From Acinetobacter higginsii (GTDB lineage Bacteria; Pseudomonadota; Gammaproteobacteria; Pseudomonadales; Moraxellaceae): a stretch of 64,000 bases of DNA. Positions 17,908 through 25,943 of the stretch are shown in pieces. The first letter of the stretch is position 1. Each line of letters opens with the position of its first letter. The translations under genes and the position numbers were made by a program. Under the pieces are notes generated by a model that made no database searches, was not told where the DNA came from, and saw only the letters and a program-made list of their open reading frames with translations. Where the stretch lies: NCBI RefSeq assembly GCF_000369525.1, contig NZ_KB850072.1, positions 1,424,760-1,488,759 of the forward strand. The letters are read 5' to 3'.

Positions 17908-18741
17908 TCATTCTGCCTTACTCGATGTTTGAGCTTGCTCAACATTTTCAGACTGATCAATTTGAGCCTGCTCGGTTTGATCAATAGCCTTTGTATCAGA
18001 AAACTCTTCAGTATTTTGCTCTACCTGCTTCGGTGTATCTGTTATTTGCTGATACTTTGACACTGCACTTTCTTTTAAGTTCTGAACTTGCTCACTCTCC
18101 AAAATGCGTTTACTTGTATCTAATGCTTTATTGGCAAGTGCTTTTGAACCATCAACTAAACTGGTTTTTGCTGAACCCAAAAGTGCTGTTAAATGCTCAG
18201 CACTATCGGTATGAAAATCTTTTAGAATGTGTTGTTCCGTATTTTCAACTGAAAAATCCAAATAGGGTGCTTCAGAAAATTTGAGTGCATTCGCAATAAA
18301 AACAGTTGGGATAGAACCTCGTTTGGTATTGTATTCTCGAACGTAATGGTTAAACGTTTCGCGTTGATGACCAATCTCATCTTCAACAGCTTTGATACTT
18401 TGCATTAAACTTTGATATTGTTCGTTTGCTTTAAGATCTGGGTAACGCTGAACTAGACCCTGAATTCCCATCAAAGCCACCTGAGATTCACGCTGCCCAG
18501 AAACAATCTCGTTTGCCTTGGTTGCATCTTTAGAAATAGTCAGATGCAAGAGTTGCTCCCCATCTTGATAGTTCTTTACCACATCAATTAACTGATTAAT
18601 CAGATTCACTTTCTTTTGCAAAGATACAGAAATATTTGAAAGACTTGATTTAATAAACTCTGCTTTCGCTTGCAAACTATTATATGCTTTGAATAGCAGA
18701 TAAATCACAATTAAAACAACAAACAATACAATCCAAAACAT
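17908..18741 (-). CDS. LemA family protein
   Basis: The 277-residue protein has one N-terminal membrane helix (residues 2-17) followed by the helical LemA domain (KAEFIKSSLSNI, then GIQGLVQRYPDLKANEQYQSL, YNTKRGSIP). Beyond the usual LemA length of about 190 residues it has an extra tail of some 80 residues rich in Gln, Glu and Ser. LemA proteins are inner-membrane proteins of unclear function. It is transcribed alone. Confidence 0.88.
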   Translation of the reverse strand: MFWIVLFVVLIVIYLLFKAYNSLQAKAEFIKSSLSNISVSLQKKVNLINQLIDVVKNYQDGEQLLHLTISKDATKANEIVSGQRESQVALMGIQGLVQRYPDLKANEQYQSLMQSIKAVEDEIGHQRETFNHYVREYNTKRGSIPTVFIANALKFSEAPYLDFSVENTEQHILKDFHTDSAEHLTALLGSAKTSLVDGSKALANKALDTSKRILESEQVQNLKESAVSKYQQITDTPKQVEQNTEEFSDTKAIDQTEQAQIDQSENVEQAQTSSKAE

Positions 18742-19191
18742 ACCACCCTCAATCTATTTTCTCATTATTTAAAATCATGCAAAATATTCCATCAATTGAA
18801 TCAATATTTTAAATTTTCACGATCATCTTAAATAAAGCAAAGGGATAAAACCATCTCAAACATGAGTACTGCATTAAGTCTATTCAATTTCAGAGCGATT
18901 AACAAAATCAGAATAAATACTTGTATTAACAAATACTTAAATAGCTAAAAAACATCAAAAACAAGACTTTTTCCAGCCAAAATTAATGCAAAAAAGTCCC
19001 ATAATGTAAAATAAAATCTAACTTAATATTTTTATCTACTGCTATTTTTATATAAAAGGCTGCCAAATTTGAAAGCCTTTTTTTATGAGTACCTATAGGA
19101 TTTCACCACTGGCTTCGATTTCAGAACCATTCGTTTTTGTTCTATTCAGGCAATATTCTGTGGATTGAAACACGCCTGCGTAAACAGAAGA
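18742..19191. other. 450-base intergenic region with an orphan terminator
   Basis: No convincing protein gene is seen; a 28-codon frame at 18862 lacks a ribosome site. The region contains the LemA promoter on the minus strand and, at 19054-19085, a plus-strand terminator-like hairpin with no gene before it. Confidence 0.5.
19054..19085 (+). terminator. orphan Rho-independent terminator
   Basis: An 8-bp stem AAAAGGCT/AGCCTTTT (19054-19061 and 19074-19081) with a 12-base loop runs into seven or more T. There is no plus-strand gene upstream back to the cyd operon, which has its own terminator, so a small RNA could end here. Confidence 0.6.
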
Positions 19192-19305
19192 ATGAACCTA
19201 CCAGCACCACAACAGCGTAAAGATGTCATGTTTATTGCCAATCTGACCATAGGTGCTTGCTTAGGTTGTATGTTAGCGATATTTACCAGTATGTTGATTG
19301 GTTGA
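19192..19305 (+). CDS. small single-helix membrane protein
   Basis: A 37-residue frame begins MNLPAPQQRKDVMFIANLTI and continues into one hydrophobic helix ending at MLIG. Basic residues precede the helix, as in real small membrane proteins, and AGAAG lies close before the ATG. Its TGA overlaps the ATG of the next gene (TGATG), suggesting coupling. I do not recognise the family. An alternative is that this and the next frame are one frameshifted gene. Confidence 0.5.
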   Translation: MNLPAPQQRKDVMFIANLTIGACLGCMLAIFTSMLIG

Positions 19306-19691
19306 TGGACCCATATCATATCATACCATTGCAATTACAAAGTCATAACTATGTATTTATGTATAGCTACTATTTAGCATTTGTTGCTTGTATTTCATAC
19401 AGTTTTATTATTGGTGCAGCAACGGCTTTAGCTCAACTGTTCTTCGCCATTGCGCTTGTTTTATTACTGATTCCTGCGACTTCTCTACTTGCCTATGTGT
19501 TTCCAATTCAAGGACTTTGGTATTCAACAGCTCATTTGATTTGGATTGATATCGTTGCTTTGGTATTTGCTTTAATATTTATACGTTTTTATCAACAAGC
19601 CAGAGAGCGTGCTCAAGCTACACCAGTTGGTTCAATTTGGTCTACGCAAAAAGTTGACCAAGTACCATCGCTTACTGAAAACCAAGCATAA
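19305..19691 (+). CDS. hypothetical membrane protein
   Basis: From the ATG at 19305 the protein has 128 residues and starts MDPYHIIPLQLQSHN. It has three to four hydrophobic segments (YYLAFVACISYSF, ALAQLFFAIALVLLLIPATS, LIWIDIVALVFALIFI) and a basic, polar C-terminus. It overlaps the preceding small membrane protein by one base. An earlier in-frame ATG at 19257 would lie inside that gene. Family unknown; both proteins may act together in the inner membrane. Confidence 0.6.
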   Translation: MDPYHIIPLQLQSHNYVFMYSYYLAFVACISYSFIIGAATALAQLFFAIALVLLLIPATSLLAYVFPIQGLWYSTAHLIWIDIVALVFALIFIRFYQQARERAQATPVGSIWSTQKVDQVPSLTENQA

Positions 19692-19744
19692 CCTCCTGTT
19701 CTTAACGCCATGATTGTTCCAATTCATCATGGCTTTTTTATGCA

Positions 19745-20263
19745 TTAAAGAGATTTTTTCATTTCAATCAGTTGAATAGGTACAATGGGTTGCCCTACAT
19801 CAGCCTCAATTGGATATTCGCTTTTCCGTCCCGTTATTTGGTAACCACGGCGCTGATAATACGCCAACAGTTCAATACGAACATCCAGAACATGCATGAC
19901 TAAATCACGAATCTTTGGATAATTTTGTGCAATATATAACTCCGCATAATTGAGTAATTCACGCCCATAGCCTTGATTCTGTATGCTTGGATCAATCGCA
20001 AAAGTACCTATCTCTATACAATCAGCATTCAAGCTTAATCCAATGCAGGCAATAATCTCATCATTACCTAGTTCACCCACCAATAATTCGAAATTTAGTT
20101 GCTGCAATATTTGTTCTAATTGAACTTTACAAATGCGATCGCCTTGTACATACGCTTTTTCAGTTGTCCAACTACGTTCTGATTGTTCTCTATAAGCGAT
20201 ATTAATCAGCTTAACCAATTGTTCCAAATCACTATTCTTTGCTTTTCTAATCTTTAAAGACAT
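19745..20263 (-). CDS. GNAT family N-acetyltransferase
   Basis: The 172-residue protein begins MSLKIRKAKNSDLEQL and has the GNAT acetyl-CoA loop QNQGYG preceded by GTFAIDPS, then a C-terminal YYQRRGYQ strand. The acceptor substrate is unknown. I use the ATG at 20263; an upstream ATG at 20281 would add six residues. It is separated from the YccT-like gene by a terminator, so it has its own promoter or relies on readthrough. Confidence 0.82.
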   Translation of the reverse strand: MSLKIRKAKNSDLEQLVKLINIAYREQSERSWTTEKAYVQGDRICKVQLEQILQQLNFELLVGELGNDEIIACIGLSLNADCIEIGTFAIDPSIQNQGYGRELLNYAELYIAQNYPKIRDLVMHVLDVRIELLAYYQRRGYQITGRKSEYPIEADVGQPIVPIQLIEMKKSL

Positions 20264-20284
20264 TTTTATTTTATTCCACACAAA

Positions 20285-20314
20285 ACAAAGCCGATGAAAA
20301 CATCGGCTTTGTTA
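20285..20314. terminator. terminator after the YccT-like gene
   Basis: A 10-bp perfect stem AAAGCCGATG/CATCGGCTTT (20287-20296 and 20301-20310) with an AAAA loop lies downstream of the minus-strand gene at 20327. Confidence 0.8.
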
Positions 20315-20326
20315 TTAAATTTTAGA

Positions 20327-21010
20327 TTAGTTTGTTTGACCAGCTAACCAAGCCATAAATTTTTGGCGCTCAGCTTTAGATGCTTTCTGCCACAATTCTG
20401 CCAATTGTTGATCTGTGGTTTTTGCTGTACCGGCTGCCGCTGCTGTTGTTACCGCTACAGGCGCAGTTGCAACTACTTGTGCTGTGGTTCCTGCATAAAC
20501 AGGTGCAGGTTGATTCGCAGCATTATTCTTATTCTTTTGGGTTAAATCCAAAGTACGGCTTAATAAATTACTGCCAGTAAACCATGGCTGTGCTTCATTA
20601 TTTGCACCTGTTTGCTGTACCACCAATTTTTTATTTTGATCATACAAAGCAACAGTAGGTTGATCTGCATACTTCTTTGCGGCATCGAAGTTTTTAGGTG
20701 CATTGACCAAACCTAGACTATAAGACTGATTGTCTTGTAAATCTGGTGCTTGAATGGTCACAACGCCTGATTTAACGATGTCATGTTCACCATTTAAATG
20801 CTCAAAATATTCACGATAGCGAACATTAACAGTTAAATTGCCTGGATCTACTTGATAGTTATTCTTCTTTGATGGAATTAATCCACTATTTACTTCTTGA
20901 CCATTTACAGCAAGAATCACGATTTCTTCAGGGGCAGTAATAGTGACTGCAGAAAAAACTGAACTACTTAATAATAAACCGAAAGCAGCAACACCAACTC
21001 TTAAAGACAT
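20327..21010 (-). CDS. YccT/DUF2057 family exported protein
   Basis: The 227-residue precursor has a clear signal peptide (cleavage near SSVFSA) and a periplasmic domain with the YccT-like opening (TITAPEEIVILAVNGQEV) and VRYREYFE. The last 40 residues are a separate polar tail ending KASKAERQKFMAWLAGQ after an Ala/Thr-rich linker. Its function is not established; some YccT proteins affect curli or envelope properties in enterics. Single gene with its own terminator. Confidence 0.75.
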   Translation of the reverse strand: MSLRVGVAAFGLLLSSSVFSAVTITAPEEIVILAVNGQEVNSGLIPSKKNNYQVDPGNLTVNVRYREYFEHLNGEHDIVKSGVVTIQAPDLQDNQSYSLGLVNAPKNFDAAKKYADQPTVALYDQNKKLVVQQTGANNEAQPWFTGSNLLSRTLDLTQKNKNNAANQPAPVYAGTTAQVVATAPVAVTTAAAAGTAKTTDQQLAELWQKASKAERQKFMAWLAGQTN

Positions 21011-21283
21011 TAGACTCTTCTCAGTATAAACAATTTATGAAATCGTAAGCACTATGCTCCGCGATTATGACCATTTTATGACAAAAACCAAAACTGTCTA
21101 TTGCAACAATTCGGCTTATTTAAGATATATACATCATATATATGGCAAAAGAAAATGACTTTATCTAACATTTTGTTTTGTAAAATAAAAATAACAAATT
21201 TTTCTTGTGCCTGCAAAATTCTGACAAAACTGTTAGTTGTCATAAAGCCAAACTATTGTTTTACTGGATCTTCTACAGATAGC

Positions 21284-21487
21284 TTAATCAAATCTTTTGT
21301 GTGCCTGGCGAATTAGTTCATCATATTCATCTGATGTTAGATCCTTCCGTCGATAGATATATATTTCTTTCTCTGAATTAAAACAAAATTTTGTACTGCA
21401 CCAAAATATTTCTTCAGTCATTGATTCAACGTTGATGAAAGTAAACTTGCTATCATTTAAGTTTGCAAAGAAAACAGATTGCATCAT
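21284..21487 (-). CDS. small hypothetical protein
   Basis: A 67-residue protein begins MMQSVFFANLNDSKF and ends in a charged helix (RKDLTSDEYDELIRQAHKRF). It has no signal or membrane segment. I do not recognise it. It belongs to a row of small minus-strand genes between 21.3 and 23.1 kb. Confidence 0.45.
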   Translation of the reverse strand: MMQSVFFANLNDSKFTFINVESMTEEIFWCSTKFCFNSEKEIYIYRRKDLTSDEYDELIRQAHKRFD

Positions 21488-21616
21488 TGAGCCTCAAAAT
21501 TTCACGTTAAATAGGTTTTTAGACCTTCCAAGCACCTTAGTAAATCCTTAGATTCTTTCTAAAAGAATAGATTTACAGAAAGTTTTCTTCCAAATATTTA
21601 TCTGGTTAAACAAAAA

Positions 21617-21644
21617 AATCCCATCAAAAAATTAATCTGATGGG
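21617..21644 (-). terminator. orphan minus-strand terminator-like hairpin
   Basis: CCCATCA pairs with TGATGGG and is followed on the minus strand by a run of seven T. No gene lies immediately upstream on that strand. Confidence 0.5.
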
Positions 21645-21854
21645 CAAAAGGGGTTCAATTTCAGTCATGTCAGTCTCAACTAAACCCATCGTACTGTAAT
21701 CAGCTCAAAACAGTACGACTTGTAGAATTTAATAAATAAAATTTGAGCCAACAAGCGTATTTCAAAGAATCTGACAATTACAGAACAATGATTACTGAAT
21801 GTTTACAGCAATAGTTTTGCCAATAAAAAGCCCCATCAGTTGCAGGGCATAAAA

Positions 21855-21880
21855 GAAAACCTCCCGAAGGAGGCTTTCTC
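21855..21880 (-). terminator. terminator of the gene at 21884
   Basis: On the minus strand a CCTCC/GGAGG stem with a TTCG loop is followed by a T-rich run. Confidence 0.75.
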
Positions 21881-21883
21881 TTT

Positions 21884-22120
21884 TTATTGGTTTTTCCAAA
21901 AGGCAAAATTTATCGCCCTGTCATATGCTTGCTCTTGTAATTCTGTATATACAAAGAAATGCTGCTCTTCTTTGGTTATAGGATTAATAAGTTTCATTGG
22001 TATATAACTATGAGTATCTAAATCATTGGGATCAACATCGAATGTATCTAACTGCTGTTCTCTCCACTCACTACTTAAAACACCACCAACACAAAGCCAT
22101 TTAGCTGAATTGCCTGTCAT
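21884..22120 (-). CDS. small hypothetical protein
   Basis: The 78-residue soluble protein begins MTGNSAKWLCVGGVLSSEWRE and has an acidic middle (DVDPNDLDTHS) and a helical end (TELQEQAYDRAINFAFW). It has its own terminator. I do not recognise the family. The regular amino-acid composition and the terminator support a real gene. Confidence 0.55.
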   Translation of the reverse strand: MTGNSAKWLCVGGVLSSEWREQQLDTFDVDPNDLDTHSYIPMKLINPITKEEQHFFVYTELQEQAYDRAINFAFWKNQ

Positions 22121-22202
22121 ATATCACCCTTATAGTTGGTGATAATTTATACCACAGAAAAGCAAAAAGCCCATCTTTTGATGAGCTTTGCCGTTAACTA
22201 AC

Positions 22203-22679
22203 TTATTCCCCAATTGGGATTGAGAATTTAAGTTGATTATTTCTCTGATCCAATGGCACCGGATTATGTTTTGCAATTCTTTGCTGATAATCTTTTTCAG
22301 AAATTAAACCTCTATTCTTCGCCTTCAAAATTGAGTTGAACTGTTGCTCATGACCTTGTGCATTCAAAGCATCGAAATGTCTATGTTCCAGATAATATTG
22401 GGACCTATCATGAGGACTCATATTAGATGTATGTTGTTGTGCTACGTGCGCTTGCTCTAATTCATAATTACGTTGATTGACACGATCTTGTTCTTGTTGC
22501 TTCATCGACTCAAAGAAATCAAACTGTTCACTACTTTTAACCTCTTTATGAGGCTCATCATTATTTAGAATTAAAAGTGATTTATCTTTGCTGAAGATAT
22601 CATCTGCACTATACACCGAACCACAAATTACCGTACTTATAAGAAGAATTACTAATTTTTTCACCAAAAAACTCAACAC
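22203..22679 (-). CDS. exported hypothetical protein, Gln/His-rich
   Basis: The 158-residue precursor has a signal peptide (KKLVILLISTVICGSVYSA). The mature part is hydrophilic and rich in Gln, His and Asp, with a helical middle (QQEQDRVNQRNYELEQAHVAQ) and a short motif RGLISEKDYQQRIAKHN that resembles SHOCT-like or oligomerisation helices. Function unknown; probably periplasmic. Confidence 0.6.
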   Translation of the reverse strand: MLSFLVKKLVILLISTVICGSVYSADDIFSKDKSLLILNNDEPHKEVKSSEQFDFFESMKQQEQDRVNQRNYELEQAHVAQQHTSNMSPHDRSQYYLEHRHFDALNAQGHEQQFNSILKAKNRGLISEKDYQQRIAKHNPVPLDQRNNQLKFSIPIGE

Positions 22680-22850
22680 AAAACAAATAAAGACAAATGT
22701 ATATTTTATTATTTACTCACCATTATTTCAAATTAAATATTAAAAACAAAAACTTATGATTATTATAAAAAATCATAACCCTTTTACGAAAGATCCTTGA
22801 TGATGTAATTCTTATATTTTTTTACTTCACAAGTAAAATAAATTTCCCAT

Positions 22851-22878
22851 AAAAAAACCTCTCGAAGGAGGTTTTTTT
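22851..22878 (-). terminator. terminator of the gene at 22893
   Basis: An 11-bp A/T-flanked stem (22851-22861 with 22868-22878) with a 6-base loop gives a T run on either strand. Confidence 0.8.
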
Positions 22879-22892
22879 ATTTCTTGATTCAA

Positions 22893-23093
22893 TTAAAGAT
22901 CAGTTCCAATAAACACACTCGAAATAAAGAATTCCGCTTCTTCATCATCAGTTGAATCAAACTCTACCTCAAGGTGAATGACTTCCGCACCAGTCTTGTC
23001 TTTGAATTCTGCAAATTTCTTCTCAAGGAAATCTGAAATCTCATTTTCTAATGTTGCTCGTTCTTGGCGATATTGTTCTATTGCTTCTTTCAT
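22893..23093 (-). CDS. small acidic hypothetical protein
   Basis: The 66-residue protein begins with a charged helix (MKEAIEQYRQERATLENEIS) and ends in an acidic strand region (VEFDSTDDEEAEFFISSV). It lies in a terminator-bounded unit. No family recognised. Confidence 0.55.
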   Translation of the reverse strand: MKEAIEQYRQERATLENEISDFLEKKFAEFKDKTGAEVIHLEVEFDSTDDEEAEFFISSVFIGTDL

Positions 23094-23155
23094 GATGAAT
23101 TCCTATTAATCTGAACAACCATAAAAGCAAACTATTATGAAAATAACAAGACAAC

Positions 23156-23181
23156 AAAAAAGCACTTTAAAGTGCTTTTTT
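23156..23181. terminator. palindromic terminator-like hairpin
   Basis: Two 13-base arms (AAAAAAGCACTTT and its complement) meet without a spacer; flanking A and T runs allow termination in both directions. Confidence 0.6.
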
Positions 23182-23440
23182 AAAAGTAATCTTTGAAACA
23201 ACTCTAGCAATCATATTATTTATTCTCAACACCTCTTTGTGCAAATCTTTGGTAATATCTAAACCCAATACTTTATCTTGTAAATTTTTAATTTAAATCA
23301 ACCACTTAAACAAAAAAATCTCCAATCATTCTTTTTCTACTATCCTCTAACTCAACATTCTGGATTACCAGTTCTCACAAAGTATGTACAAAGCTGCCCA
23401 TTTCGTCAGCACTACTTGAAATTCCATTCGTAGAAATAAA

Positions 23441-23470
23441 AAAAAGAGCACTAAACAGTGCCCTTTTTTG
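23441..23470 (-). terminator. terminator of the nitroreductase gene
   Basis: On the minus strand GGGCACT, a 4-base loop and AGTGCTC are followed by eight T. Confidence 0.8.
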
Positions 23471-23486
23471 CTACTCGTTTTAAAAC

Positions 23487-24083
23487 TTAGTTAAACGTTT
23501 TGAAACGTGCAGAATCATCCATATATGTTTTCTCGCCTGCCGCTGCTTCGATTGAACCGAATACAAGCTGAGCACGTAATTTCCAGTTTGCTGGAATATC
23601 AAAAGTTTCCGCAACTTCTGCATCAACAATTGGGTTGTAGTGCTGTAATGATGCACCTACACCAATTTCTGACAAAGCAGTCCAAGTTGCAAACTGTGCA
23701 ATTGCACTTGAGTGCTCAGACCAAACTGGGAAGTTATCTGCATATAATGCAAATTGCTCTTGTAAGCCTTTTACAACATCTTGATCTTCATAGAATAACG
23801 CTGTACCAAAACCAGCAGCAAAGCTATCAATTTTTGCACTTGTATTTGCAAATGCTTCTGCTGGTACCATTTTACGCAAAGTTTCACGTACGATTTCCCA
23901 AAATTTAATATGAGAGTTGCCATACAAAGTCACAACACGTGAGGTTTGCGAGTTGAATGATGATGGGCTGTGTTTTACCGCTTCACGGATGGTCTCTTCA
24001 ATTTTAGTTTGGTCAACTGTAAGGTTTTTACCAATCGCATAAATGGTACGACGTGATTTAATGCTATTTAAGAAGTTGCTCAT
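23487..24083 (-). CDS. nitroreductase family oxidoreductase
   Basis: The 198-residue protein begins MSNFLNSIKSRRTIYAIGKN, has the FMN-contact segment HSPSSFNSQTSRVV and a C-terminal FGSIEAAAGEKTY, as in the compact nitroreductases related to yeast Hbn1/Frm2. These are FMN enzymes using NAD(P)H to reduce nitro compounds or quinones in the cytoplasm; the natural substrate is unknown. Monocistronic, with its own terminator. Confidence 0.85.
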   Translation of the reverse strand: MSNFLNSIKSRRTIYAIGKNLTVDQTKIEETIREAVKHSPSSFNSQTSRVVTLYGNSHIKFWEIVRETLRKMVPAEAFANTSAKIDSFAAGFGTALFYEDQDVVKGLQEQFALYADNFPVWSEHSSAIAQFATWTALSEIGVGASLQHYNPIVDAEVAETFDIPANWKLRAQLVFGSIEAAAGEKTYMDDSARFKTFN

Positions 24084-24228
24084 GTTGTTATTCCTACCTT
24101 TGTGCCCTTTGGGGCGTTATCTTGGATTGAATGTAGTGTATAACGACGCATTTTTTAGGAATAGTCTAAAAAACATGACAGATCGTTTTATTTTTGAAAC
24201 AGTCTTATTTTTTATTCGAAATAAAAAA

Positions 24229-24252
24229 CTCCACATGTCGTGGAGTCTTTTT
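24229..24252 (-). terminator. terminator of ftsY
   Basis: ACTCCAC pairs with GTGGAGT across a short loop; on the minus strand a T run follows. Confidence 0.8.
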
Positions 24253-24265
24253 TAACACAATTTAA

Positions 24266-25384
24266 TTACTTATCGGTTTCAAATAATGCAGCAACGAATG
24301 ATTTAGCTGAGAAAGGACGTAAATCATCAATCTTCTCACCCACACCGATATAACGAATCGGCACATGGGTACGACTTGCAATATTAAATAACACGCCGCC
24401 TTTTGCTGTACCATCAAGCTTGGTAATGGTAATCCCAGTTAAGCCAACAGCTTCATCAAACAGCTGAACTTGGTTAATTGCATTTTGCCCCGTACCAGCA
24501 TCAACGATGAGCATAATTTCATGTGGCGCAGTTGCATCAATCTTTTGCATCACACGCTTCACTTTTTTCAGCTCTTCCATCAAGTTGGCTTTATTCTGCA
24601 AACGCCCTGCAGTATCCGCGATCAAGACATCAATGCCTTTAGCACGCGCACTTTCAAAAGCATCAAAAATAACCGAAGCACTGTCTGCACCGTGACCTTG
24701 AGCAACCACAGGGATGTCATTACGCTCACCCCAAATTTGCAGTTGTTCAGTCGCTGCCGCACGGAACGTATCACCTGCAGCAAGCATGACTTTCTTGCCT
24801 TCGCCTTGTAAACGCTTCGCCAATTTACCAATGGTTGTAGTTTTACCCACGCCATTTACACCGACCATGAGAATCACATAAGGCGATTTGTTAGGATCGA
24901 TATGCAGCGGTTTAACACGCGGTGCGAGTAAAGCGACTAATTCTTCTTGCAGTGCTTTGTACAACGCATGGGAATAGATCAAATCACCACGAGCTGTTCT
25001 TTCAGTCAAATTGGCAATAATGGTTTTGGTTGCATCTACACCAATATCGGCAACCAACATTTGTTCTTCAACTTCTTCTAATAACTCGTCATCAATCTCT
25101 TTACCACCAATCAGGATATTGACCATACCATCGGTGAAACTACGACGTGTTTTAGTCAAACCATCTTTCATGCGGCCAAAGAATCCCGTAGCTTGGGTTT
25201 CTTCTTCGACAACAGGTGCTGTTGCTGCAATTATTACAGGTGCTGGCGTCTCAACTGTAGTTTTTACAACTGGCTCATCAATAATGGGAACATCGACAGC
25301 AGGTAAATTCGGTAATGTGACATCATCATCACCAATGTCAGCATCTATCAAGAATTTATTTTGCATATTCGATTGCTGTTGCAT
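24266..25384 (-). CDS. ftsY: signal recognition particle receptor FtsY
   Basis: FtsY is the membrane-associated GTPase that receives SRP-ribosome complexes. The 372-residue protein has an acidic N-terminal A domain, an N domain of helices (about 85-160) and the G domain with the P-loop GVNGVGKTTT, DTAGRLQNK and TKLDGTAKGG. An AAGGA lies six bases before the chosen ATG. It stands alone here, without ftsE/ftsX. Confidence 0.95.
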   Translation of the reverse strand: MQQQSNMQNKFLIDADIGDDDVTLPNLPAVDVPIIDEPVVKTTVETPAPVIIAATAPVVEEETQATGFFGRMKDGLTKTRRSFTDGMVNILIGGKEIDDELLEEVEEQMLVADIGVDATKTIIANLTERTARGDLIYSHALYKALQEELVALLAPRVKPLHIDPNKSPYVILMVGVNGVGKTTTIGKLAKRLQGEGKKVMLAAGDTFRAAATEQLQIWGERNDIPVVAQGHGADSASVIFDAFESARAKGIDVLIADTAGRLQNKANLMEELKKVKRVMQKIDATAPHEIMLIVDAGTGQNAINQVQLFDEAVGLTGITITKLDGTAKGGVLFNIASRTHVPIRYIGVGEKIDDLRPFSAKSFVAALFETDK

Positions 25385-25502
25385 GTCGATTCCTTGAGAA
25401 TAAAGCAGCTTTAAAAAAGACGGTCAGTCTAGCATAAATTGATTTCGTTTTCCCGACCGTGACAAGCCATTCATTTATCAATAGAAATGAGTCGTTTAAA
25501 AC

Positions 25503-25832
25503 TCACTCATCTTCTTTTGCCATTGCGGGATATTGTTTAATACGATTCGATTCAAATTGGTAAGCATTTAAAAGCTTTAGATAATCTACACGTCGAATTT
25601 TAGCCTGCTCCAAAGTATCTTCGGCCAAATGCTGTGTTCTTGGATGGCTGGCCTGTTGTGCATACTGAACAACTTTTTGGTACTGCGCTGTGTTAATTGG
25701 ACGTTGCAATGCGTTATACGCAAGTATAAAAATAGACAAAATAATAATACCGACCAAAACATTGTAAAATTGGTCCAACTTAAATCCTAATTTGGATTGC
25801 ATAACCTTATGTTTAAAAATTATAGACAACAT
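25503..25832 (-). CDS. hypothetical membrane-anchored protein
   Basis: The 109-residue protein has one N-terminal helix (VLVGIIILSIFILAYNAL) and a helical, basic C-terminal part (AEDTLEQAKIRRVDYLKLLNAY). The ATG at 25832 has a good GAGG six bases before it, though that site lies inside a perfect inverted repeat. An internal ATG at 25802 is less well placed. Family not recognised. Confidence 0.6.
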   Translation of the reverse strand: MLSIIFKHKVMQSKLGFKLDQFYNVLVGIIILSIFILAYNALQRPINTAQYQKVVQYAQQASHPRTQHLAEDTLEQAKIRRVDYLKLLNAYQFESNRIKQYPAMAKEDE

Positions 25833-25835
25833 AAT

Positions 25836-25855
25836 CTACCTCGAATTAGAGGTAG
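25836..25855 (-). promoter_or_regulatory. inverted repeat enclosing the ribosome-binding site
   Basis: CTACCTC and GAGGTAG form a perfect 7-bp inverted repeat around GAATTA. On the minus strand the GAGG arm is the ribosome site of the gene starting at 25832, so an RNA hairpin would hide it; a protein operator is the other reading. Confidence 0.5.
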
Positions 25856-25888
25856 TGTAAGTCTCTGATTCGCTAAGGACAAGCACAA

Positions 25889-25924
25889 CGTTCAATAAGT
25901 CACAATTCCACAACTTATTGAACG
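25889..25924. repeat. 12-bp perfect inverted repeat
   Basis: CGTTCAATAAGT (25889-25900) and ACTTATTGAACG (25913-25924) flank a 12-base loop. It lies downstream of the minus-strand gene at 25944. There is no T run, so it may be an mRNA 3' stabiliser or an operator instead of a terminator. Confidence 0.55.
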
Positions 25925-25943
25925 CACACTACTTTAGCAATGA

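Larger units (their letters stand above)
21488..21883. other. 395-base stretch with minus-strand hairpins and no gene
   Basis: No protein gene is seen. On the minus strand there are three terminator-like hairpins in a row: about 21855-21880, 21830-21848 (GCCC...GGGGC then TTTTT) and 21617-21644 (CCCATCA/TGATGGG then a T run). Only the first is explained by the gene at 21884. Confidence 0.5.
23094..23486. other. 393-base intergenic region with two hairpins
   Basis: No gene is seen. A perfect palindrome (23156-23181) and the nitroreductase terminator (23441-23470) lie here; the palindrome has no obvious gene to serve on the plus strand. Confidence 0.5.

Noticed and set aside
18862..18948. 28-codon frame starting MSTALSLFNFRA upstream of the orphan terminator
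   Set aside because: No ribosome site close to the ATG and AT-rich composition; not enough to call a gene.
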